The translations under genes were made by a program, and so were the position numbers. Source: Acidobacteriaceae bacterium (GTDB lineage Bacteria; Acidobacteriota; Terriglobia; Terriglobales; Acidobacteriaceae). From it: a stretch of 64,000 nt of DNA. The DNA lies in NCBI GenBank assembly GCA_025462885.1, contig JAOAPN010000004.1:248001-312000 (forward strand), given 5' to 3'. The notes under the pieces are model-generated. The model ran no database searches, had not been told where the DNA came from, and saw only the letters and a list, made by a program, of their open reading frames with translations. Below are positions 1 to 9,164 of the stretch, piece after piece (within the stretch, counting starts at the first letter, position 1; each line of letters opens with the position of its first letter).

Positions 1-1
1 C

Positions 2-568
2 GGCATGATACTGCGTCCCAGCATCATCGTGGGGGATTCTAAAACTGGCGTCACCTCTAGCTTCAAGATGATGTACTGGCCGCTGAAGATCTACGCACGA
101 CGTCTCTGGCGCACCGTCCCTGGCTATTCGGACGCAGTACTTGACATTGTGCCCGTGGATTTTGTCGCGAAGGCTGTCGCGCATCTCCTCTTTGATGAAG
201 CCGCCCTGGGCAGTACCATCCACCTCTGTGCGGGACCTCGCGCCAGTGCGACGATCCAGCAGGTTGCGGATCGCGCGATGGAGTACTTCAAGGGTCCCGA
301 GCCGCGTTTTGTCGATCCGAGATTCTTCTTCGCCGTGGTGCGGCCGCTTCTGTTTCTCTCTTTATGGGGCCGCAAACGCCGTGTGCTGCACGACGGTCGT
401 GCCTACCGGGATTACTTCACCATGCGCATGCAGTTCGACACCAGCAATGCCGAACGTCTTCTGCAGCCTGCCGGGGTAAGTCCGCCACCGGTCCTCGACT
501 ATCTTGACCGCCTTTTCCATTACTGCGTGGCCAGCGAATGGGGCCGCAAGCCGATCTCTGTGCAATGA
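2..568 (+). CDS. NAD(P)-dependent short-chain (extended SDR / thioester-reductase-like) oxidoreductase, C-terminal part
   Basis: The reading frame is open from the left window edge, so the N-terminal NAD-binding Rossmann fold lies outside; only about 188 codons are visible. The visible part begins with RPSIIVGDS and continues with VDFVAKAVAHLL and IHLCAG, the pattern seen after the catalytic YxxxK region in extended SDRs of the NAD-binding_4 (male sterility/fatty acyl reductase) group. The last codons overlap the next gene by 4 bases (ATGA), so the two are translationally coupled. Pairing with an acyl-CoA ligase suggests reduction of an activated acyl group or a 3-oxoacyl group, for example in wax, olefin or secondary lipid synthesis. 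The exact substrate cannot be read from this fragment. Confidence 0.75.
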   Translation, partial: GMILRPSIIVGDSKTGVTSSFKMMYWPLKIYARRLWRTVPGYSDAVLDIVPVDFVAKAVAHLLFDEAALGSTIHLCAGPRASATIQQVADRAMEYFKGPEPRFVDPRFFFAVVRPLLFLSLWGRKRRVLHDGRAYRDYFTMRMQFDTSNAERLLQPAGVSPPPVLDYLDRLFHYCVASEWGRKPISVQ

Positions 569-2160
569 GTATTATTCAACGGTATCAACTCGCGCGGGAT
601 CCCGAAGTCACGGTCGCCAATCTCGTGGACCAATTGGTTCATCGAAAAGGAGATTGCGAAGTCGCCCTGTACGAAAGCGGCGTCTTTCATCTTTCCGATC
701 TTCACGACGAAGTTTGCTCCTTCGATACTTTTCTGCGTCAGACCATCGCGCTTCGCCCGGGTCAGCCTGTTGCCATCTATCGCAGCAACGATCGGGAATG
801 CTTCCATTGGTTTCTTGCCATTATCCGCGCGGGAGGCATTGCGGTTCCGCTCAATCCGCAGCTCTCTCTGGTCGAAGTGCGCCGGATTCTCGCCGAGAGC
901 GGGACAGAGATTGTCGTTACCGACAAAGCGGTCTTTGAACGGAACATCGGCGACCGCCAGGCCCTCACGGTGCGCACCTGGATACAGGCGGATAATGAGC
1001 AGGAAACACTCGACGGATTCCTGCGCGTCTCCGGGACTGATATGCCGGCGCCACCCGTCACCATTGATCCGGCCGCAACGGTGGCCATCTTTCATACCTC
1101 CGGTACCAGTGGATTCCCGAGGGGCGCAGCCTTGTCAAGCAACGCGCTGCTTGGCGCGCGCGCGTCCACGGTACTCTCTGGGATGCTTTTGGGCCCGCGG
1201 GACATTGCGCTCATAGCCTTACCCTGGTCACACATCATGGGTGTGAGCATTGCTTTGTACGGCCTGATGGCGGGGATCCGAGGCTGTTTTCTCGATCGTT
1301 TCGACGTGAATGCTGCGCTGAATCTTGTGGAGCGCTTCCACGTCACCGCCTTTGTTGGCGTGCCCACCATGTTTGCCCGCCTGGTCAACAGCAACCCCGC
1401 GCCGGAACGCCTGGCGAGTGTGCGTGTCTGGCTCTCTGCCAGCGACCATCTTTCCTCCGAAGTTCGCGGGCGTCTACGCCAGTTCGGAGGCCTGACCCGC
1501 CTGTTCGGTCGTTGGCGTATTCCACCCATTCTGCTGAACGGCTACGGTTTGGTAGAGTTGGGCGGCCTCGCCATGATGGGCGTTGAGTTGCCGTGGCTGC
1601 GCGGGAGTGGCGACCTGTGTTTCCCCATACCGCCGTTTCGCATCCGCGTGGTCGACGCGACGGGCCAGGCTGTGCCGGCGGGTGTAACGGGCGAGTGTCA
1701 AATTCGTCGACGCGGTCTTGCTCCGCACTACTGGAGGGACAAGGACGGCGCTCAGGACCTTCTTACCGGCGACGGCTGGTTGCGTACCGGGGATCTGGCT
1801 ACGCGCAACCGGCTTGGACTTATCCGGCTAGTAGGGCGGACAAAGGATGTCATCAAGTCGGGCGGCTACTCGGTGTACGTTCGCGAACTGGAAGAAGCAA
1901 TCCTCGCCCATCCTGCGGTGGCCCGCGCAGTAGCGTTCGGCCTGCTTCACCACGAGAAGGGCGAGATCCCCGTGGCCGCAGTGGAGTTGCGGACTGATTC
2001 CTCTTGCGAAGAAGTTGACTTGCTGAATTGGTGCCGTAGCAATCTCGCGCCTTATAAGGCGCCACGGCGCATCTGGATTCTAGCTCCCGGAGACTTGCCA
2101 CAGAACCACAACGGTAAGTTTCTTCGGCGGGTGCTCCAGGAGCGATTCTCAGAGGCTTGA
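565..2160 (+). CDS. AMP-dependent acyl-CoA ligase / acyl-activating enzyme
   Basis: The 531-residue protein belongs to the ANL superfamily, which adenylates a carboxylic acid with ATP and transfers it to CoA or a carrier protein. The core motifs are present in order: the phosphate-binding TSGTSGFPRG at about residues 178-187, the aromatic GYGLVE near 326, TGD near 409, the hinge/A8 segment GRTKDVIKSGG near 423, and the A10 lysine in NGK near 517. The length is normal for the family. A start at 538 is possible, but the ATG at 565 overlaps the upstream stop as ATGA and gives the expected N-terminus. It forms an operon with the preceding reductase; together they look like a lipid activation/reduction pair. 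The substrate is unknown. Confidence 0.88.
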   Translation: MSIIQRYQLARDPEVTVANLVDQLVHRKGDCEVALYESGVFHLSDLHDEVCSFDTFLRQTIALRPGQPVAIYRSNDRECFHWFLAIIRAGGIAVPLNPQLSLVEVRRILAESGTEIVVTDKAVFERNIGDRQALTVRTWIQADNEQETLDGFLRVSGTDMPAPPVTIDPAATVAIFHTSGTSGFPRGAALSSNALLGARASTVLSGMLLGPRDIALIALPWSHIMGVSIALYGLMAGIRGCFLDRFDVNAALNLVERFHVTAFVGVPTMFARLVNSNPAPERLASVRVWLSASDHLSSEVRGRLRQFGGLTRLFGRWRIPPILLNGYGLVELGGLAMMGVELPWLRGSGDLCFPIPPFRIRVVDATGQAVPAGVTGECQIRRRGLAPHYWRDKDGAQDLLTGDGWLRTGDLATRNRLGLIRLVGRTKDVIKSGGYSVYVRELEEAILAHPAVARAVAFGLLHHEKGEIPVAAVELRTDSSCEEVDLLNWCRSNLAPYKAPRRIWILAPGDLPQNHNGKFLRRVLQERFSEA

Positions 2161-2173
2161 GCGGTCTTACTTT

Positions 2174-2305
2174 AGTGTCCTGAGTCTAAATCGTTCCATA
2201 AAACCAGGGCCGAAGGCCCGACCACATACCAGCCTAGGTCAGATAAACCGCATAAACAGAGGGCTGAAGGCCCGGCCCATAATTCCTTCAACAACTTCAG
2301 ACTCA
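2174..2305. repeat. MITE-like intergenic repeat, copy 1
   Basis: This 130-base element begins 13 bases after the ligase stop codon. It starts with AGTGTCCTGAGTCTAAA and ends with TTCAGACTCA, so TGAGTCT/AGACTCA form terminal inverted repeats. Inside are short hairpins of the GGGCC-GAA-GGCCC type. The same ends and internal blocks recur at 5676-5823. No coding capacity is seen. The internal GC-rich hairpins just after a stop codon could also act as a transcription terminator. Confidence 0.7.
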
Positions 2306-2403
2306 AGATATTAGGCAGGATCGACCTATAGCCCTCGGAAGGGCACACCTTCAGGTGTGCCAAACGTAGTTCGCTTTTTTCCATGATAGAGCGAACAGCA
2401 GGG

Positions 2404-3198
2404 TCAAGGGCGATCCTCGAATTGGCTGATCTGCTCGGGACTGAAGTCCTTGATCGTGAGGTGTGCTCGTGTGCTTCCGCGTTCGATAATAAGGATGGTC
2501 GATCCGGGGCGGCCATGTATCTTCACTTCTACCTGTCTGGCGGCCCAGACTCCACCCGACCGGCTCAAGCCCAGGGAAGTAAATTCCTTCACACTGGTTG
2601 AGCCCTTCGACGTCTTTTCCGTATAGATGGGATAGCCGATGGTGTGGTCGAGCCACGTTTGGACTTCGGCATAGTGCGAGCGATCCGATGCTCCCGGCGT
2701 ACTCTTCAGGACATCGCAATCGCGAGCGCCAAATTTGGTACTCTTCGTAATCGTCTGGTCCTGCCAGTAATACTCGGGTTGAAGGAAATCTTCATAGTTG
2801 AAATCGCTGCCGGATACGCTCTCACTCCACTTGTCAAAAGGCAACAAGGTTGGGGCTGACTCATGTGGACGAAAAATCCGGACCGTATCCTGGCCGTTGG
2901 GCCGCATTTCAAGCAAGATTCTGACGCGCGCATCCTGGCCCCGACTCTCCGCCGGCGTCCGGGACGGGACGATTTCAATGAGCGCGCGTAAAACACCCGG
3001 GAACCAGTGCGCCTTGAGAGTAAATGCATTGCTGATCCTCTTCCCGCTTGCATCCACTCGGACCAGGCGCCCGGTGGCACGAGAATCTGTGGTCTCAATA
3101 CGCTGCCGAGCAACGGCGATGGCCGCGCGCGCGTCTGCTGCGTGTGCAGCGGTCGCCATCAATAGCATTGTTGTAGCCACCACAGAGGCGAGCCTCAT
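2404..3198 (-). CDS. Secreted LolA-like (outer-membrane lipoprotein-sorting type) protein
   Basis: The 264-residue protein starts with a clear signal peptide (about residues 1-20, ending in AHA-AD). The mature part is a single beta-rich domain with features of the LolA-like 'outer membrane lipoprotein-sorting protein' family: an early RVDASGKRIS strand pair, a central MRPNGQDTVRIFRP, and a late SVKEFTSLG. Such proteins usually accompany an ABC ATPase and an FtsX-type permease and are thought to carry lipid or lipoprotein through the periplasm. The start codon overlaps the stop of the upstream ABC ATPase gene by 4 bases, so the two are coupled. The cargo is unknown. Confidence 0.72.
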   Translation of the reverse strand: MRLASVVATTMLLMATAAHAADARAAIAVARQRIETTDSRATGRLVRVDASGKRISNAFTLKAHWFPGVLRALIEIVPSRTPAESRGQDARVRILLEMRPNGQDTVRIFRPHESAPTLLPFDKWSESVSGSDFNYEDFLQPEYYWQDQTITKSTKFGARDCDVLKSTPGASDRSHYAEVQTWLDHTIGYPIYTEKTSKGSTSVKEFTSLGLSRSGGVWAARQVEVKIHGRPGSTILIIERGSTRAHLTIKDFSPEQISQFEDRP

Positions 3199-3860
3199 GA
3201 CACAATCCTTCCATCATGGATGCGGATGTGCCGCGGCGCGGAGTTCGCTATCTCGTCCTCGTGTGTGATGACGATGAGCGTCATACCGCGGGTCTGCTGA
3301 ATGCCGATGAGGACCTCCATAATTCGCGCGGAGTTCTTGCTGTCGAGATTCCCAGTGGGCTCATCTGCCAGCAGGATCGAAGGGTTATTAGCCAGTGCCC
3401 GAGCAATCGCGACGCGTTGCCGTTCGCCCCCGGAGAGTTCATTCGGGTGCTGGCGCATACGGGACTCTAGGCCCACTTCACGCAGCAGCGCCTCGGCACG
3501 TTCCTCGCGATCGCTGCTGCCAATCCGCGTCGCAAGCATGGGGGCCTGCACGTTTTCAATAGCACGCAGGGTGGGCAGCAGGTAAAAGGACTGAAAGATA
3601 AATCCAACATGGTGTCGGCGATACGCGTCGAGCCCAATCGTAGAGCCCAGAGCCGCACCGCGGAAAAGGATCTCGCCGCTGGTGGGGGTATCAAGCCCGC
3701 CGAGCAAGTGAAGCAGGGTAGATTTACCACTGCCGCTGTGTCCGCTGATCGCAACAAATTCGCCAGCGTCGATGGAGAGGTCGACGCCGCGGAGAGCTTC
3801 AATTCGTCCCTCGTCGTAGTCTTTGCGCAGATTGCGCACTTCCAGGATAGGACTAGCCAT
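3195..3860 (-). CDS. ABC transporter ATP-binding protein, LolD/MacB type
   Basis: The 221-residue ATPase carries all ABC motifs: Walker A GHSGSGKST (40-48), Q-loop Q90, signature LSGGE (142-146), Walker B ILLADEP (162-168) and switch H200. Length and sequence style (THEDEIANSAPRHIRIHDG at the end) fit the LolD/MacB/FtsE group, which works with FtsX-like permeases. A GTG nine bases further upstream is possible, but the ATG at 3860 has an AGGTG ribosome-binding sequence six bases away. It is coupled to the LolA-like gene downstream. No permease gene is next to it in the window, which is unusual for the group. Confidence 0.92.
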   Translation of the reverse strand: MASPILEVRNLRKDYDEGRIEALRGVDLSIDAGEFVAISGHSGSGKSTLLHLLGGLDTPTSGEILFRGAALGSTIGLDAYRRHHVGFIFQSFYLLPTLRAIENVQAPMLATRIGSSDREERAEALLREVGLESRMRQHPNELSGGERQRVAIARALANNPSILLADEPTGNLDSKNSARIMEVLIGIQQTRGMTLIVITHEDEIANSAPRHIRIHDGRIVS

Positions 3861-4600
3861 GTCGCACACCTAAACCGTGGAAAAGCGTACGCCGTGCGAG
3901 GCTGGAAACACTCCGGCAGTCAGTTGTGTCAGCATGACAACGCTCAATGATTCATCTTCAAACAGGCGGGAGCCAACCAGATTAACGAATGCACCACCCG
4001 GCATACGCGTCGCACAGAATTTCATGAAGGTTTGAAGACGTATGCACTCCAACCCTTCCCAGACAGATGATAATGACAATAATTTAGAGCCCATGCGATT
4101 GAGTGCGTCCTATCGTGTTCAAGAGTGGAGGGTCAGTCTATCCTGCAAACTGCCGCTGTGTTTGTTACTAAACCTGACTTCCAAAACACTAATCTTGATA
4201 GCGGGATTGGTTACTGGGTGAAGCTGGAATACCCGGCCCACTCTGTATCCGCGGAACCTCAGTCGGTTCAGTTTACCTCACGTTAGCACCGGCAATTGTT
4301 GTCGCCGGTCTCGAAGAACATCGAATCACTTGCAGTCGGGCAACATGACGTCCATGATGCAAACGCTGTCGAGGATCGAGCCTGACAGTATACGATCGCC
4401 GATAGGAGCAGATGCAGAAACCCGCCAACGGCAGCAGCGTTTGTTGGGGTTGTGGGATGGGGCGGGGCCGATAAACGAACCTGATCGTTTTGCAGCATGG
4501 AAAAATGAAACAATAGGTTGTTCCTTGTTCACGGCTTCGGTTCTAGGGCTTGCACGGAAAGACTTGAACTCATCAGCTTCATCTTCAAGGAGAGCAGTAC
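3861..4600. other. Intergenic stretch without a recognisable gene
   Basis: About 740 bases separate the divergent ABC ATPase and hydrolase genes. A 74-codon leftward frame at 3870-4094 and a 118-codon rightward frame at 4330-4686 show no family features and are judged chance frames. The region must contain promoters for both directions, but no convincing -35/-10 pair could be picked by eye. An AAGGAG ribosome-binding site for the hydrolase lies at 4587-4592. Confidence 0.5.
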
Positions 4601-5650
4601 ATGGTTCGCTTGTTGTGGCTTTTGCTCTTAGTTTCCATCTTCCCGGTTTTGGGCCTGTTGTATCAGTGGGCTGGGTCGCGATATGACCGTAGACGCTTTC
4701 TTCGGCTGGGCCGGTTGGTGGACATTGGCAACCGCCGGCGGCTGTTTATGATGGAAATGGGCGATGCGGTTGGCCCGTCTGTGATCTTCGAATCTGGAAT
4801 TGGGTCAACAAGTCAGAACTGGGCCAAGATTCAGGAGTCGGTCAGCGAGTTCGCGCACACGGTTACCTACGATCGATTGGGGCTTGGTTGGAGTACGCCA
4901 GCGGTGTCGGAGCGAATTCCTTCGAAGGTGGTGGAGGAGTTGCGGGCCATGCTGCAGGCTGCAGGTATTGCGCCGCCTTACCTGTTAGTGGGGCATTCGT
5001 TTGGCGGTCTGGTAGTGCGGTATTTTGCTGCCGAGTATCCCGACGAGGTGTTGGGTGCGGTTCTGGTGGATGCGATGCGCACGGACGAGTGGCCGCCGGT
5101 AGATGAGTCGCAGCGCAAGTTGTTAAATCGTGGGGTACAACTGACGCAGTGGGCCGTGCCGATCGCCTATTCGGGCCTGGCACGACTCACGACAATGTCA
5201 TTTTTGCACCGGTCAGGCAGGTTTACAAACCTCTTTACGCGCGCGACGGGCGGCCGCGACGTGCTGGAGCGGGTGACGAGCGAGTTGAACAAGATGCCGC
5301 CGGCGATTTGGCCCATCGTGGCGGCGCACTGGTCGAACCCGGCCTATTTTCGTGGGATGACGGCGCATATCCAGGGAGTTCCGGGAACAGTGACGGAGAT
5401 GCTGGATGCGACGCCAATCGTGGGCATGCCGGTGGTATTGCTGACACCTGGGCATCCGAAGGCGATCTCGGACGCGGATTTGCGGAAGATCGGACCGGAT
5501 GTCGAGCAACTGATCGCAGAGAACAGCGGGCATTGGGTGCATTTGGACGAGCCAGACCTTGTGATCGAGCAGATTCGCGAGATGATGACGGTCGTACGCG
5601 CCGGGCTCTCCCGTGAACCGATGATGCAGGAGAGCGTCTCGGCCGATTGA
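4601..5650 (+). CDS. Alpha/beta-fold hydrolase, membrane-anchored or secreted
   Basis: The 349-residue protein has an N-terminal hydrophobic segment (residues 3-22) that should act as a signal anchor. An alpha/beta hydrolase domain follows: oxyanion-region ESGIGSTSQNW, then YDRLGLGWS, the nucleophile elbow GHSFGG with Ser133, and a C-terminal GHWVHLDEPD with His311 or His314 as catalytic base. The catalytic acid is probably an aspartate near the segment before TPGHP, but was not assigned with certainty. The family includes esterases, haloalkane dehalogenases and lipases; no substrate is indicated. AAGGAG nine bases upstream supports the start. It stands alone, and a MITE-like repeat follows 25 bases after its stop. 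Confidence 0.88.
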   Translation: MVRLLWLLLLVSIFPVLGLLYQWAGSRYDRRRFLRLGRLVDIGNRRRLFMMEMGDAVGPSVIFESGIGSTSQNWAKIQESVSEFAHTVTYDRLGLGWSTPAVSERIPSKVVEELRAMLQAAGIAPPYLLVGHSFGGLVVRYFAAEYPDEVLGAVLVDAMRTDEWPPVDESQRKLLNRGVQLTQWAVPIAYSGLARLTTMSFLHRSGRFTNLFTRATGGRDVLERVTSELNKMPPAIWPIVAAHWSNPAYFRGMTAHIQGVPGTVTEMLDATPIVGMPVVLLTPGHPKAISDADLRKIGPDVEQLIAENSGHWVHLDEPDLVIEQIREMMTVVRAGLSREPMMQESVSAD

Positions 5651-5675
5651 TGGTCGGGCCGTGATGCTTCGGTCG

Positions 5676-5823
5676 AGTGTCCTGAGTCTAAAGTTCATTC
5701 CAAGAACTCAGGGCCAACGGCCCGGTCACATACCAGCCGAAGGCCTAGGTCCAGATACGCCCCAACACCGAGGGCTGAAAGCCCGGCTCATAATTCCTTC
5801 AACAACTTCAGACTCATCACACT
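5676..5823. repeat. MITE-like intergenic repeat, copy 2
   Basis: This second, better preserved copy is about 148 bases long. Its left end AGTGTCCTGAGTCTAAAGTT and the reverse complement of its right end AGTGTGATGAGTCTGAAGTT match at 17 of 20 positions, so it has 20-base terminal inverted repeats. It shares with copy 1 the blocks CACATACCAGCC, GAGGGCTGAA, CCCGGC and ATAATTCCTTCAACAACTTC. Like copy 1 it sits directly after a stop codon. No coding capacity. A non-autonomous element or a mobile terminator-like repeat are both possible. Confidence 0.75.
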
Positions 5824-6148
5824 AGTGGACCGCATCGCCATTGGGGGCCTTGTCCCTGCTTAGCAGGAACAAGGCGAATACGACCATAGCGAAGCGATTG
5901 TGCCGGCATCAGCTTCAAGGCTCCGCCCTCGATAGCACTATCAGCGGTAATGCGGGCCGCTGATGCTGATAAGGTCCGGTGCATCTTGCATGATGACAAA
6001 GAGTTTCAGTCTCTTCGAGTCTGCGCCGCTATAGACGGATGCCGCCAGGGAACTCATTTTGGAGGAAGTAGAAAATGGTGCACAGCCCCGCCTGTTGCAT
6101 CTGATTAATAAGTGGACTAAGAGTCTGCAAGTGATCATAGGCGGTGAG
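5824..6148. other. Intergenic stretch with one hairpin
   Basis: No gene is recognised. A hairpin at 5848-5874 (CCTTGT/ACAAGG plus CCTGC/GCAGG around TTA, with one mismatch) could be a terminator remnant. A strong GGAGGAAG sequence at 6061-6068 is positioned for an ATG at 6075, which opens only a nine-codon frame; it may instead be the ribosome-binding site of an older start of the channel gene. Confidence 0.45.
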
Positions 6149-7057
6149 ATGGTTCAGGTTAAGTCGAAGTCTGAGGGATCGTGGTCTAAATTCGTGCATG
6201 CATGGCATAGGACCTCGTTTGGGTTGATCGTTACAACACTCATCGCTGTTTCCATTCCGATAGGACAACAGCATTGGGCCTTCTCCCAAAGCGTTACCAT
6301 CGCAGGATTCGATGCGGGGGCCAGAGGCAGAGAAATCATCGCCCATCTCAACTCCGTCATTCAGTTCTATCGGGTTTCTACGCAGCCGATTCAGAAGACT
6401 GGCGAATCGAACGACGTGGTCTATCGCGACCAGGCGGCAGCACTCTCTTCCGATGTTGCCAGATTCGCTTTTCAATCCGCCAAGGCTGAGGCGGTGCTTC
6501 TGGCTGCGTATGAGTCACATCTGGCAGCCTCTCAAAATGGTGCGTCTACGAGTGAACAAGAAAAGATGCAAGTGATTGAAGCTAACGTCGACAAGCACCT
6601 TAGCGATCTGCAAATTCGTAAAGCGGCATTGGATAAACAGATAGCTTCAGCAAAGCCGCAGGCGGTAGCAGCGTTGCGATCCGAGAGAAAGCGGCTGGAT
6701 GGCACCCTGGATCTGTCGAACGCGATGCGAGAAGCGTTGCAAAAGATCGTCGCCATGTCAGGATCTACCAGCAATGCTGGCCTCGCCGGGGATATCGATC
6801 GGCTGCAAAGCCCGGTTCCCGAACTACAAAGCAAAAACAAGCCGGCACCTCCTCAGCTCGCCACGCTCGACGCAGCTCGCTCGTCCGGCGTTACGAGCCA
6901 AGGCATGATCCTCATTGATCTTCTGGAGACAAAACACGGTCTGGACTCTTTGCTGCACAACAATGACAAGCTGCACAAACAAGCCCTTGATATGCAAGTG
7001 CCGATATCAACCGTACTGCGAGCTCTCGTTCATCAAGGTCAGCAGATGTCCGAATAG
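6149..7057 (+). pseudogene. Mechanosensitive ion channel (MscS-like), N-terminal periplasmic part, ended by an amber codon
   Basis: This frame encodes a hydrophobic segment (FGLIVTTLIAVSIPI) followed by about 260 residues rich in alanine, glutamine and lysine that should form an extracytoplasmic helical domain. It ends with TAG at 7055-7057. The next frame, starting at 7061, is in the same register and separated by only this one codon, so both were one gene. It stays open upstream to a TTG at 6059; the ATG at 6149 is preferred because the hydrophobic segment follows it closely. Read through the stop, the protein matches the layout of large MscS-family channels: a long N-terminal domain, several membrane helices and an MscS beta domain. 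Confidence 0.6.
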
Positions 7058-7060
7058 GCA

Positions 7061-8145
7061 GTGACGGATGCACAGCCCGCGCCAACTTTAGTGGGACAGA
7101 CTAAGGGAACTCCTGCAACTGGGTCTGCCGTTACCGTTCAACCGAACCTTGAGTCCATCACAACGCAGTTCAAGGCGTTAACGGCGGCTTCTATTCCCTT
7201 AACTCAGGAGATCATTGTTCTCGAGCAAAGCCGTGTCAATCTTACGGCTTGGCAGACTTCAGTGGACCGGGAATACTCCAGTATTCTTCACTCTCTTTTT
7301 CTAAGAATCCTTGTTGTCGGGATTGCCCTGGCCCTCATCCTGGCCGGGGGAGAGGTTTGGACGCATATCACCAATAAATATGTGCGGGACATTCGCCGCC
7401 GGCGTCAGTTTTTGCTCGTCCGTCGAACGGTGGTGGGTCTTCTTTCCGCCATCGTCCTTCTGTTTGGATTCGTCACGCAATTCAACTCTCTGGCGACCTT
7501 TGCCGGTTTTATCACGGCGGGTATAGCCGTCGGCCTCCAGACAATTCTGCTGTCAGTCGCAGCCTATTTCTTTATTATCGGCAGATATGGAGTCAAGGTT
7601 GGAGACCGTATCATTGTTGCATCGGTGACGGGCGATGTGATCGATGTTGGTCTCGTCCGTTTCTACATGATGGAGCTAGCGGGAAGCGGGACAGAACTGA
7701 ACCCGACAGGACGTGTGGCAGTCTTTTCGAATGCTGTATTATTTCACGCTGACACTCCACTTTATAAGCAGATCCCCGGTACGGAATACGCCTGGCATGA
7801 ACTGATTGTGAAGCTTACTGAGGGCGCGAATTACAAGCTCGTCTGCGAGGCCATCATGAGAGAAGTACATACGGTCTTCGAAGGATATCGTGCGCAGATT
7901 GAGCGACAGCATCAGGGAGTGGAACGACAGATGCAGACCTCAATAGGACCGCCCGCTATCGAATCGAGATTGCAGTTCAACGGGGGGCGTTTCAACTTTG
8001 GGCTCGGTTTCCAGTACAAATCAAGGACGCGTCTGAAACCGATGAGAAGCTAACCCATGCCTTGGCTGACTTAATATCCAGTACTCCCGATATAAAAATT
8101 GCTATTGCCTCAATACCGACGATACAAGCCTCAGTAAGAGGCTAG
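7061..8145 (+). pseudogene. Mechanosensitive ion channel (MscS-like), channel part, frameshifted near its end
   Basis: The part encodes transmembrane helices at about 7290-7370 and 7430-7590 (LFLRILVVGIALALILA; VVGLLSAIVLLFGFVTQF; ATFAGFITAGIAVGLQTILL) and then the MscS beta domain with KVGDRIIVASVTGDVIDVGL and VFSNAVLF. The frame as it stands ends at 8053, but after a run of six G at 7982-7987 the neighbouring frame continues as FPVQIKDASETDEKLTHAL and ends in a TAG at 8143-8145, the expected cytoplasmic end. One G less than needed in the homopolymer explains the shift. With the amber codon upstream, the gene carries two lesions. Sequencing error, phase variation or true decay are possible. 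Confidence 0.7.
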
Positions 8146-8147
8146 GG

Positions 8148-9164
8148 TGTTTAGTCCCGGTATTTGATGGTGCATACTTTTCTGAACGCGAGAAGGAGGC
8201 ACTATGGGGCAGGTTTTACACCGGAGTGCCACGACGACAGAGGCGATCCGTCGAGCGCTACAACATAGTCAAGAGAGTATGAGGTCGCTGGCCCGACGGC
8301 ATGGCATCAACCCGAAGACCATTGCCAAGTGGAAGAAGCGCGAGTCTACGGAGGATCGCCGAACCGGGTCTACCGTTCCGAGGTCGACTGTTCTGACGGT
8401 CGAGCAGGAAGCCATCATCGTAGCGTTTCGCAAGCACACACTGCTGCCGCTGGATGACTGCCTCTATGCGCTTTAGCCCACGGTCTCCAGGCTCACCCGT
8501 TCCTCCCTGCACCGATGTCTGGAACGTCATGGCGTAAGCCGTCTGCCCGAGGTCGAGGGCGATCAGCCTCGCAAGAAGAAGTTCGACACCTATCCGATCG
8601 GCTTCTTCCATATCGACTTGGCCGAGCTGAGGACCGCAGAGGGCAAGCTTTACTTGTTCGTCGCCATCGACCGCACCTCGAAGTTCGCCGTGGTTGAGCT
8701 CGTGGAGAGGGCCGACATGCGAGCCGCCGCCGCCTTCCTCGAAGCACTCGTCGAAGCAGTTCCGTATCGCATCCACACCGTGCTCACCGACAACGGCATC
8801 CAGTTCGCCGATCTGCCGAAGAACAGGCAGGGGCTAACCGCGCGCTTCCGTGGCCATCCCTTCGACAGGCTCTGTCTCCTTCATGGGATAGAACACCGCC
8901 TGACCAAGCCTAACCATCCCTGGACCGACGGACAGGTCGAACGCATGAACAGAACCATCAAGGACGCCACCGTCAAACGATACTTCTACGACTCCCACGA
9001 ACAACTCAAAGCGCACTTGACCGACTTCCTCAGGGCATATAACTTCGCCCGAAGACTCAAGACGCTCAAGGGCCTCACGCCCTACGAATATCTCTGCAAT
9101 CTCTGGACGCAAACCCCAGACACATTTACTCTCAACCCAATCCATCAAATGCCGGGACTAAACA
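8148..9164 (+). mobile_element. IS481-family insertion sequence
   Basis: A 1.0-kb element is bounded by 23-base terminal inverted repeats at 8148-8170 and 9142-9164: TGTTTAGTCCCGG, then T or C, then ATTTGATGG, with a single mismatch. It carries one transposase frame. No clear target duplication is seen in the flanks (CTAGGG on the left, GTTAAT on the right). The element begins three bases after the reconstructed stop of the channel gene. The transposase stop codon lies just outside the right repeat, so it is partly supplied by flanking DNA. Confidence 0.85.

Noticed and set aside
3870..4094. 74-codon leftward frame directly upstream of the ABC ATPase gene
   Set aside because: No family features or convincing ribosome-binding site; it reads like intergenic DNA and the ATPase start is clear without it.
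4330..4686. 118-codon rightward frame before the hydrolase
   Set aside because: It overlaps the hydrolase start in another frame and shows no domain pattern.
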